Shown: positions 41,840-48,173 of the stretch, piece after piece
Layout: each line of letters opens with the position of its first letter
Position numbering within the stretch: position 1 is the stretch's first letter
Source: Paludibacteraceae bacterium
Lineage (GTDB): Bacteria; Bacteroidota; Bacteroidia; Bacteroidales; Paludibacteraceae
Direction: 5' to 3'
DNA length: 63,789 nt
NCBI GenBank assembly: GCA_024399965.1
Contig: JAKSNJ010000010.1
Location: forward strand, 1 to 63,789
Notes under the pieces: model-generated
The model's database searches: none
What the model saw: the letters and a program-made list of their open reading frames with translations, nothing else
What the model was told of the DNA's origin: nothing
Position numbers and translations under genes: made by a program

Positions 41840-41886
41840 ATTGATATTCCTCGACTATGTTATGTTGATGTTATGTTGCAAACAGG
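41840..41886. repeat. Dispersed repeat module A, inverted copy
   Basis: Reverse complement of the 47-bp module at 17997-18043 with few substitutions, including the doubled 11-mer ATGTTATGTTG. Confidence 0.85.
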
Positions 41887-41960
41887 TGCAGACAGGGAGA
41901 GTTTAGGTGATTATCATTTTTATTAGTTTATATCTTTCGGATTATATTTTTTCGGTTTGC

Positions 41961-42305
41961 TTATTTTTGCTTTATTCCCTGAAAAGCACCGACAATCTTC
42001 ACTTTTAAGTCAGGGAAAGAGGATACTAACTTAACTTTGATGTCAGGGAAGGACTCTACAATTTGTATTTCGCCACATTGGTCAGGAAATGACTCTACCA
42101 GTTTAACATCAAGATCTGAAAATGATTCTACCAGTTTTACTTCCAAATCGGGAAACGATTCTACAATTTTTACCTTACCATATAGCGGAAATGTTTTTCC
42201 ATCTTTGGTAATGGTACAATTCTCTTTATCTATAGTAATTTGGTCATTTGCCCGCAAAGGCAAAGTCAGCAACAAAATGGCGATTATCAACAAATGTTTG
42301 TTCAT
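41961..42305 (-). CDS. Secreted 11-residue-repeat protein
   Basis: A 114-residue protein with a signal peptide (MNKHLLIIAILLLTLPLRAN) and, from residue 45 to 112, six imperfect copies of VKLVESFPDLx. The third copy carries an insertion, PDQCGEI, so the register is 11-11-13-11-11-11. The alternating pattern suggests a small beta-solenoid or stacked hairpins. I recall short proteins with the same FPD-repeat and central CGxxQ insertion in other bacteria, and the DUF6150 family has a similar layout; their function is unknown. It follows the A1S_2505-like gene after 19 nt and is probably in its operon. Confidence 0.7.
   Translation of the reverse strand: MNKHLLIIAILLLTLPLRANDQITIDKENCTITKDGKTFPLYGKVKIVESFPDLEVKLVESFSDLDVKLVESFPDQCGEIQIVESFPDIKVKLVSSFPDLKVKIVGAFQGIKQK
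41970..42173 (-). repeat. 33-bp coding repeats
   Basis: Six tandem units of 33 bp (one of 39) encode the 11-residue repeats of the preceding entry. The DNA units differ more at third positions than in protein, so selection acts on the protein. Confidence 0.7.
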
Positions 42306-42324
42306 TGTACAAAAGACAAATAGC

Positions 42325-43752
42325 TCAATTTATGTAAGGATATTTTTCTTTAATAACTTTCCAAAATGATTCAGGCAGATATACATTAGGATGATTTACA
42401 GCCTGTGCAAACCAAGGTGCGACCTGTTCTACTGTGTATCCTGCAATACCACAACCAACTGCTGTAACTAAGAAATGCTTTTGTGGATGTTGTTTGGCAC
42501 AAGCAAAGAAATCTTTCACCGCTTGTCTAAACGAGGCATCTCCTTCCATTGTTGGCAACGCATAGCATTGTCCCGTTAGTCCTTCTCCTACGCCCCATTC
42601 TGCGCCAAAATGCTCCATTGCATACCGAGCTGCACCGCCACCATGAGCCCCTTGTTTATTGCTACCAAACACAAAAATCTCATTGTCTTGTAAAGTGCCT
42701 ATTTTATCTGCTGACACGCGCTTGGAAGGTCTTTCAAAATAAGGATTCGATTGCTCTTTTGGAAATGTCATATTCCAATCAAATTGTCCTGTAATAACAG
42801 AGAGAACGATATATGACATATCGTCTTGATCAAAATTAGGAGTTATCTTCCCCCATTCCAAATATTTTTGCAAATCGGGATTATTACCCCACATCGTAGA
42901 AATATCCTCTGCTGCTTCCCAAGTATTTTTAATCTTATCAAACGACAATTTATAGAAGATAGTACCTACACGTTTAGGGGGTTCCGGCAGGTCTTGTAAT
43001 AATAACATGCAGTTATCCATCGGGAAGCCATATCCTTCGTAGGTGTTGGCAGAAACCACATGATAGTTTCTTTCATTTGTCCAATTATCTTCCGGATGGA
43101 TATTGCAAATATCACCCGTAAAAATAGGTTGCCCGTCATGGTCAATAAATGGTGTTTGAATGCCACAGAATGCCACTTTGTGGGCAAAGCCACGATGAGG
43201 CAATTCCCGTCCAAACGCACCTATTACGGCTTTTGGCTCGTGCAAATACTCCCACGCAGGTTTGGTGTCAAAGACATACATTTTATCTTCGTAGAAAAAG
43301 AAATCACCTAAACGGGCAATGTAAAATTGGATATCACCCACGCTATAACGTATGTTAATGTCGGGTGCGCCCCGCATGTCTCCATCGGCTATTGCATCAC
43401 GAAAGCGATTGCAGAGGTCAATAATAATATCCTCTGTCAGAATTGTAGGGAATTTGTAGTTGGCAACTTCTGAATGTTTGCGAGGAAACCACTTGTCAAC
43501 AATCTTCCACATCTTGTCGGCATCGGGAATTATTTTGTCTGTTTTCGAATCCGTGCAAGTAAGGTCGGCATATTCGTACAGACCTTCAAAAGGTTCGTCT
43601 CCTGCCTCACACGTATCTGCTTCCAATTCGTTATTGTCCTCAAATACCCAAAGATAAGGTTTGTATTCAAAGTCGCTTGGTTCACTCTCGAGAAACGACT
43701 CAATATTTGCCTTGATAAGTGCAAATAATTCATTAGGGGTTGTAGTAATCAT
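42325..43752 (-). CDS. YopX-like / A1S_2505-like phage-type protein
   Basis: A 475-residue protein of at least three parts. Residues 1-180 are not recognised (acidic, helical). Residues about 185-270 contain TPFIDHDGQPIFTGDIC and resemble YopX-type phage proteins. Residues about 345-475 contain IFVFGSNKQGAHGGGAARYA, GVGEGLTGQCYALPT and TAVGCGIAGYTVEQVAPWF, the pattern of the phage protein family called A1S_2505, which I suspect is a nucleotide-derivative-binding fold like macro domains. ATG 43752 is 5 nt after the nuclease-like gene. The role is unknown; the combination is phage- or defence-like. Confidence 0.7.
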   Translation of the reverse strand: MITTTPNELFALIKANIESFLESEPSDFEYKPYLWVFEDNNELEADTCEAGDEPFEGLYEYADLTCTDSKTDKIIPDADKMWKIVDKWFPRKHSEVANYKFPTILTEDIIIDLCNRFRDAIADGDMRGAPDINIRYSVGDIQFYIARLGDFFFYEDKMYVFDTKPAWEYLHEPKAVIGAFGRELPHRGFAHKVAFCGIQTPFIDHDGQPIFTGDICNIHPEDNWTNERNYHVVSANTYEGYGFPMDNCMLLLQDLPEPPKRVGTIFYKLSFDKIKNTWEAAEDISTMWGNNPDLQKYLEWGKITPNFDQDDMSYIVLSVITGQFDWNMTFPKEQSNPYFERPSKRVSADKIGTLQDNEIFVFGSNKQGAHGGGAARYAMEHFGAEWGVGEGLTGQCYALPTMEGDASFRQAVKDFFACAKQHPQKHFLVTAVGCGIAGYTVEQVAPWFAQAVNHPNVYLPESFWKVIKEKYPYIN

Positions 43753-43757
43753 AGTAG

Positions 43758-44330
43758 TCAAGATTTAAGTTCGTCAATAATAACTTGCCAATTATTTTTT
43801 GCAGATTGAGATAAAGGATTTTCAAATCTCGGTTTATTTGGATACATCGCTGATCCTTTAATTTCTTTTTTACCTTCCAACCACGCTATTTCCATACCTG
43901 CTAATGATTTTTTGTCGGGTTGAGATTTGCCTTTCCGATCCCAACTATAATACCATTTATGTCCTTCTTTTGCAAGAGTTGCCATCTGTTCTTTACTTAG
44001 CACATAGCAATCATATTTGCGCTCATTTTTTTCTTCATAGGCATACACAAAAACCCAAGGTCCGACTAAGTGGTTGATGAAATCATCACTCATAACGGTT
44101 TCTATAGAATACCCTAACGGGAAATTAGTTCCCTCATGCGTTTTAACTTGTATAAATGCTGTCTTCTGATTATTCGGATTGACAGCGATGAGGTCGTAAT
44201 TTTTACAATTCTTGATGGCATCATTGGCATTGATAGCGTCATAACCAAGTTCCATCAATTTGATGGCAACATGGTTTTCTCCAATTGCCCCTAAACGGGC
44301 TTTGAATGGTTGATTGTTTTTCTTTTCCAT
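43758..44330 (-). CDS. PD-(D/E)XK nuclease-like protein
   Basis: A 190-residue protein. Its first 70 residues have the layout of PD-(D/E)XK nucleases: E18 in LGAIGENHVAIKLMELGYD, D46 in NYDLIAV and QVK (61-63) in KTAFIQVKTHEG. The remainder (WVFVYAYEEKNERKYDCYVL) fits the last strands of such folds. The usual E of E-x-K is Q, which occurs in active members. It heads a three-gene minus-strand operon with the YopX/A1S_2505-like and repeat proteins. It could be a restriction-type nuclease or an inactive binding domain. Confidence 0.6.
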   Translation of the reverse strand: MEKKNNQPFKARLGAIGENHVAIKLMELGYDAINANDAIKNCKNYDLIAVNPNNQKTAFIQVKTHEGTNFPLGYSIETVMSDDFINHLVGPWVFVYAYEEKNERKYDCYVLSKEQMATLAKEGHKWYYSWDRKGKSQPDKKSLAGMEIAWLEGKKEIKGSAMYPNKPRFENPLSQSAKNNWQVIIDELKS

Positions 44331-44480
44331 AATTTTCGCTTTTTTTTTGTTAGACGCTGCAAAAGTAGTTATTCAAAATGCCAAATTATGGCAGTTAGAT
44401 GAATAAATCGCACTTTTTGCTCCTTTCCGCCTACAAAGGTACAACTTCAAAGTGTCATTTTGGTGTCACTTGGTAGATTT
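44331..44480. other. Upstream region of the nuclease-like operon
   Basis: It contains the first copy of the 36-bp direct repeat (44444-44479) and, on the minus strand, TACCTTTG (44441-44434) and TACTTTTG further down, both -7-like but without a good -33 box at 20 nt. Expression may therefore need an activator or come from the Fic transcript. Confidence 0.5.
44444..44479. repeat. 36-bp direct repeat, copy 1 (3' of fic)
   Basis: Identical over 36 bp to 45385-45420. It ends one base before the fic stop codon (44481). Within it are two GTGTCA sites 11 bp apart and the spaced palindrome AAGTG-12-CACTT. A CAAAGGTA (-7 element on the minus strand) lies 2 bp beyond it, at the same distance as CAAAGTTA in copy 2. 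Confidence 0.9.
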
Positions 44481-45359
44481 TTATTCCACTTGCTCGTAAT
44501 AATATGAATAGTCAATGCCTTTCATAAACATTTCGCGGTCATCAATCCTGTCCGTCATAGCTTGGCGAAGCAAATTCTTAATAGGACCAGCATCGGTTGT
44601 ACTATCGTGCATAGCTCTCAAATATGCTTTCTTATCTACCTTACTCCAATCAACACATTGTTTGAGCGAATGCTTAAAAATCAAATCAAGCCAAATACGT
44701 GTGCTTCGACCATTACCTTCCATAAACGGATGGGCGATGTTCATCTCAATATACTTATCCACAATCTCATCAAATGTGCCTTGTGGCATCTGCTCTATTT
44801 GTCCCAAATGATAACGCAAATACTCAGCGCGACAGAACAGCGTGCCATCTTTCCAAATGGTTTTGGTGCGTATCTTGCCCGCAAAATCGTACAAACCGCC
44901 AAACAAATAAGCGTGTATCTTCTGCAATGCCTTAACAGTGCCTATCTCATCCGCTGCAATCATATTGCTTTCCAAAAATGTGTATGCCTTCTTACGACTC
45001 TGACCATCAATGGAGTTATCAGAATAAGTAAACCAATCAAGGAAAGCAGTAACATTTTTTGCAGGAAGAGTTTTGACGACATCCGCTATATCCTCTTGAG
45101 CAAAACAATCCGTCGCATAACGCTTACCATCCGCAGACACCATTTTCAGTTGTATACATTTTGAATACAACTCGCCATATTGCACTTTTTGGCGGTTCTT
45201 GACAGTACCCCAATAGACACGCGGACGGGGACTATTCGTGATTGCCTCAACAATATCGACAATGGAAAAGAACCATTTATTCTGCTCTTTGTCCCAAACC
45301 GCCCTTACTTGGCAGTCTTTGTAAAACCGTATAGATATTTTATTGCTCATGTTGTTCAT
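44481..45359 (-). CDS. BRO-N/Fic fusion protein
   Basis: A 292-residue protein. Residues about 8-112 match BRO-type phage antirepressor N-domains (VWDKEQNKWFFSIVDIVEAI, LKMVSADGKRYATD, FLDWF). Residues about 125-260 are a Fic domain with the full motif HPFMEGNGRSTR (210-221), which moves AMP (or another nucleotide) onto target proteins. Near the C-terminus SYYYEQ (285-290) resembles the inhibitory (S/T)xxxE(G/N) motif. It sits in an AT-rich island bracketed by 36-bp direct repeats and has its own promoter. A self-controlled toxin or conflict effector is likely. Met4 is an alternative start. Confidence 0.85.
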   Translation of the reverse strand: MNNMSNKISIRFYKDCQVRAVWDKEQNKWFFSIVDIVEAITNSPRPRVYWGTVKNRQKVQYGELYSKCIQLKMVSADGKRYATDCFAQEDIADVVKTLPAKNVTAFLDWFTYSDNSIDGQSRKKAYTFLESNMIAADEIGTVKALQKIHAYLFGGLYDFAGKIRTKTIWKDGTLFCRAEYLRYHLGQIEQMPQGTFDEIVDKYIEMNIAHPFMEGNGRSTRIWLDLIFKHSLKQCVDWSKVDKKAYLRAMHDSTTDAGPIKNLLRQAMTDRIDDREMFMKGIDYSYYYEQVE

Positions 45360-45384
45360 ATAGCGTTTGCGTTGCAAAGTTACT

Positions 45385-45420
45385 ACTTCAAAGTGTCATT
45401 TTGGTGTCACTTGGTAGATT
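45385..45420. repeat. 36-bp direct repeat, copy 2 (5' of fic)
   Basis: Second copy, in the leader between the fic promoter (45438-45469) and the fic start codon. Perfect identity with copy 1, also in the 2-bp distance to a TAnCTTTG element, argues for a functional operator or a recent duplication. Confidence 0.9.
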
Positions 45421-45437
45421 GTTTTCAATTTTGCTTG

Positions 45438-45469
45438 CAAAATTACTAAAAATTTTTGGAATAAACAAA
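45438..45469 (-). promoter_or_regulatory. fic promoter
   Basis: Minus strand: TTTG (45469-45466), 20 nt ending TATTCCAAAAATTTTTAG, TAATTTTG (45445-45438). The leader runs through the 36-bp repeat before ATG 45359. Confidence 0.78.
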
Positions 45470-45522
45470 TAATGCTCGCATTGATTTGTTATTTTAATAA
45501 AAATCCAACTGGAATTTGCGAA

Positions 45523-45554
45523 GGGAATTACTAAAAATTTCAGATATATGCAAA
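45523..45554 (-). promoter_or_regulatory. Decayed minus-strand promoter relic
   Basis: TTTG (45554-45551), 20 nt, then TAATTCCC in place of TAnnTTTG. The spacer still resembles the live promoters (ends AAATTTTTAG). It is probably a dead copy near the fic promoter. Confidence 0.4.
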
Positions 45555-45560
45555 TAAAAA

Positions 45561-45592
45561 TTTGCGTATGCCAAAAAAAAAGTGTACCTTTG
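45561..45592 (+). promoter_or_regulatory. Promoter of the phosphopantetheinyl transferase gene
   Basis: TTTG (45561-45564), 20 nt, TACCTTTG (45585-45592). A TTGA-type heptad array fills the leader up to the start codon. Confidence 0.8.
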
Positions 45593-45599
45593 CAAACAA

Positions 45600-45634
45600 T
45601 TGAGATTTGAAAATTGAGAATTGAGAATTGATAT
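45600..45634. repeat. TTGAGAA heptad array before the PPTase start
   Basis: Five heptads: TTGAGAT, TTGAAAA, TTGAGAA, TTGAGAA, TTGATAT; the last overlaps the ATG (45633). The array makes up nearly the whole mRNA leader. hemW has the same arrangement, with nearly the same bases before its ATG. Confidence 0.85.
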
Positions 45635-46175
45635 GCAGTACGTGATATTTGACGATATGACGCAATGTACGGAAGAACGCGTACAAGAACTGTTACCGAT
45701 GGTTTCGGCACAACGGCAAGCGTATGCCTTACGCTACAAGCACACGTTCGGCCGCTTCTGCGCCTTGCAATCGTGGCTGATGGTGGAGCAACTAATCGGT
45801 TCGTCAGCCGACTGGTGCTACAACGAATACGGCAAACCCTTTATACCCAATGCAGCGGAGTTCTCGCTTTCCCACTGTAAGCACGCCATAGCCGTAGCGA
45901 TGGGCACACATCCCGTTGGAATAGATTGCGAGTCCATACGCCCCCTAAAAACAGACCTTGTGGCACGCACCATGAACGAGCAAGAGCGTGAACGTATCTA
46001 CACTGCTGCCAATCCTGAACGCGAGTTCACACGACTGTGGACCCAAAAAGAGGCATTTCTTAAGTACCAAGGTACAGGAATAATAGACGACTTGCAGCAT
46101 GTGCTACACCATGCCGATGAAAAGCGGTTTACTCAGATTGATCGTGACTGTTATACAGTTGCACTGTATGGTTGA
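45633..46175 (+). CDS. 4'-phosphopantetheinyl transferase (Sfp type)
   Basis: A 180-residue enzyme that attaches the phosphopantetheine arm of CoA to carrier proteins. The magnesium motif GIDCESIR and the second motif WTQKEAFLKYQGTGI are intact; the N-terminal FSLSHCKHAIAVAMG is also conserved. It is shorter than Sfp (about 225) but typical of Bacteroidota. The carrier target is unknown; no synthase is in the window. The frame opens at a TTG (45621) inside the heptad array; ATG 45633 is preferred. Its last 47 bp overlap cvpA on the other strand. Confidence 0.9.
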   Translation: MQYVIFDDMTQCTEERVQELLPMVSAQRQAYALRYKHTFGRFCALQSWLMVEQLIGSSADWCYNEYGKPFIPNAAEFSLSHCKHAIAVAMGTHPVGIDCESIRPLKTDLVARTMNEQERERIYTAANPEREFTRLWTQKEAFLKYQGTGIIDDLQHVLHHADEKRFTQIDRDCYTVALYG

Positions 46176-46632
46176 CCGCATCTAACGCCGGCTGATAGAG
46201 TCGGCTTTGCTGTTTGAGTTCGTTGGGCATAAACGAGATAAAGTGGTCTAACTGCCCGACTACAAAAACGAGTACCAAGACGATAATTGCCCACTTGAGG
46301 GCACCACAAACACCTCCTAAGAGGCGATTGACCCAACCGAGTTTAATCGCCTTTAGGAGTTTTTGCAGTAAGGTACCGATAAAATGGAGTGCAACGGCAA
46401 TGGCCAAGAACAGCAAAACGTATGCTATCACATTGCACACCTCCGTTGGCCAAGACGCTTGCAGATGGAGCCACGTGGCAAACGCAGCACCCCACAACTT
46501 AGCACCAGCCACACCAAACAGGAGTGCCAGTACCGTATTCAACTCCGTTATCAACCCCCTCATAAGGCCTCGTATAAGCCCGTAGAGTAGGGGAAGGAGC
46601 AAGAGAATATCCAGCCAACAGATGTTATTCAT
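46129..46632 (-). CDS. cvpA: CvpA family membrane protein
   Basis: A 167-residue inner-membrane protein of the CvpA family with four hydrophobic segments. The start (WLDILLLLPLLYGLIRGLMR) and GWVNRLLGGVCGALKW are the two conserved blocks. CvpA affects colicin V secretion and envelope or bile tolerance in enterobacteria; here the role is unknown. It is the last gene of the long minus-strand run and its 3' end overlaps the phosphopantetheinyl transferase gene by 47 bp. Confidence 0.88.
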   Translation of the reverse strand: MNNICWLDILLLLPLLYGLIRGLMRGLITELNTVLALLFGVAGAKLWGAAFATWLHLQASWPTEVCNVIAYVLLFLAIAVALHFIGTLLQKLLKAIKLGWVNRLLGGVCGALKWAIIVLVLVFVVGQLDHFISFMPNELKQQSRLYQPALDAVNHTVQLYNSHDQSE

Positions 46633-48161
46633 TATTCTCTAAAAGGACCAACAGTAGATTTGGGCACTTTAACCAGCGTGAAGGTATTTAATTCGTTTTC
46701 ACGAATACCGGACCACTTCATGGTGTCACCCTCAATCTCGATGTCCCACCACTCGTAGTTATATTCACCTGTCTGCTCTTTCCAACCGGTAGCCAGCCAG
46801 TTGCCATCTACCATATACTTACCGGGCTCGGCATCGTCGTTTTGCCACTTACCCTCCACATTGGAGTAGTAAATATAGCGACATGTGCCGGTCTCGTCAG
46901 CATCTTGATATTCCCAAAGGTGGTGGTAGTCACCATATTTACCTTCACCGTCAATACCTTTCCAAATGCTGTCCTTGCCACACAAAATCATTTGACGGTA
47001 ATCCGCATTGATTTTTTGGAGCCGGATTTCACGATACGGTTTATCACTACCCTCCGTATCACGCATGGAAGAGAAGGCGTAGAAAAGCATTTCCGAATTG
47101 CTCAACTCGGCTATGCTGGAGCGCCATTGTACGATATTACCCTTGGCATCAATGCCCTTTTCGACAAGATAGTCACCATCAACGGAGTAATTTAACCTAA
47201 GTTGGTTGTGCCACTCGGACATATCCTTGACCGTATCAGAGATAGTGTAGAAAACAGCACCATTGCCATCGAAGGTGTGGACAGACTTTTCGTTAGTCGG
47301 CAATGGCTCGCCATCAATCATATAAGCCACCCATTTACCGGGCAGATAGGTGCTAACCTCTGACTGCGATGGAGATACACGACGCATAGTAAACGAGGCA
47401 TTAAACAACTGACCATTACCATCCATACGCAAGGCACTCCAAGACATATTCTTATCCTTGATAGTCATATCCCAGAACTCGCGGTCCTCTTTGGCATCGG
47501 CGGTTTGTTTCCATCGGCAAGCCAAGTAATCGCCATCTACATCGTATTCGTTGAGCGAGTTCTCACTAATCACCCATTTGCCGGTCCATTTGCCGTCAAG
47601 TGAATCTTGACTATAGTAGAAATACTGACCACTGGGAGTATATAGCCAACGGTGATGGTGGTCACCATAGGTGATACCCTCACACGAGGTACCTTCCCAC
47701 AGACCGATGATATCCTGACTAAAGTCCTGTGACACGCGCTGCCACTTAGCAACAGGTATGTCCTCGTAAGGTGTGGTATTAAGGAACGTGCGCGAAGGGG
47801 AGGTGATGAAATAGTCATCGTGCAATTCGTCAACAGATGCCATCCACTCCATCACCACCGAGGACTTAATCCACGTGGTGTGCAGGGCATTGCCATTGTA
47901 GGTATATTTGAGCGCTTGCTGCATATACCAACTCTTTTCACCTATACCTCCTAAGTCCTTAGATAGGGTTTCTGTACCCTGATTGAGGGAACCAAACGTA
48001 TAGACGATACGATTATCCGTAAGGACATCTTGTCCATCTAATGTTACCAATTTCCATATACCCATAATGGCCTTTGGGTCATTGGGATTGACTTCTTTCT
48101 CACGGTCACATGATGTGCATAATACGACACTACCAAGTATCAAAAAAAGAATCTTCTTCAT
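46632..48161 (-). CDS. Lipoprotein with duplicated lipocalin-like modules
   Basis: A 509-residue lipoprotein (lipobox LCTSC) with four modules in the order A-B-A-B. A modules begin IMGIWKLVTLDGQDV and LPGKWVAYMIDGEPL; B modules begin IIGLWEGTSCEGITYGDHHH and SIWKGIDGEGKYGDYHHLW, and both contain RYIYYS/YFYYSQ, VDGxxLA and WWDIEIEGDTMKWS or FWDMTIKDKNMSWS. They resemble small lipocalin-like beta barrels of Bacteroidota. It follows the DUF5689 gene and the TonB receptor, so it may bind the same ligand at the surface. Start ATG 48161 over an upstream GTG. Confidence 0.7.
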   Translation of the reverse strand: MKKILFLILGSVVLCTSCDREKEVNPNDPKAIMGIWKLVTLDGQDVLTDNRIVYTFGSLNQGTETLSKDLGGIGEKSWYMQQALKYTYNGNALHTTWIKSSVVMEWMASVDELHDDYFITSPSRTFLNTTPYEDIPVAKWQRVSQDFSQDIIGLWEGTSCEGITYGDHHHRWLYTPSGQYFYYSQDSLDGKWTGKWVISENSLNEYDVDGDYLACRWKQTADAKEDREFWDMTIKDKNMSWSALRMDGNGQLFNASFTMRRVSPSQSEVSTYLPGKWVAYMIDGEPLPTNEKSVHTFDGNGAVFYTISDTVKDMSEWHNQLRLNYSVDGDYLVEKGIDAKGNIVQWRSSIAELSNSEMLFYAFSSMRDTEGSDKPYREIRLQKINADYRQMILCGKDSIWKGIDGEGKYGDYHHLWEYQDADETGTCRYIYYSNVEGKWQNDDAEPGKYMVDGNWLATGWKEQTGEYNYEWWDIEIEGDTMKWSGIRENELNTFTLVKVPKSTVGPFRE

Positions 48162-48173
48162 AATGTTCACAAA

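Larger units (their letters stand above)
41620..41960. other. Gene-free region upstream of ppdK
   Basis: On the minus strand this holds the ppdK promoter (41672-41703), an AT palindrome (41719-41735), the 11-mer module C (41767-41819) and module A (41840-41886). It is, in inverted order, the same kind of composite region as 1-461 and 17993-18215. I see no gene in it. Confidence 0.75.

Noticed and set aside
44444-45420. The 36-bp repeats as attL/attR of a prophage or integrative element
   Set aside because: Only one gene lies between, with no integrase or tRNA end nearby; a duplicated operator or simple cassette fits better.
14979-45634. Heptad arrays as a CRISPR or telomere-like feature
   Set aside because: Units are contiguous, without spacers, and much too short for CRISPR; nothing suggests a linear replicon.
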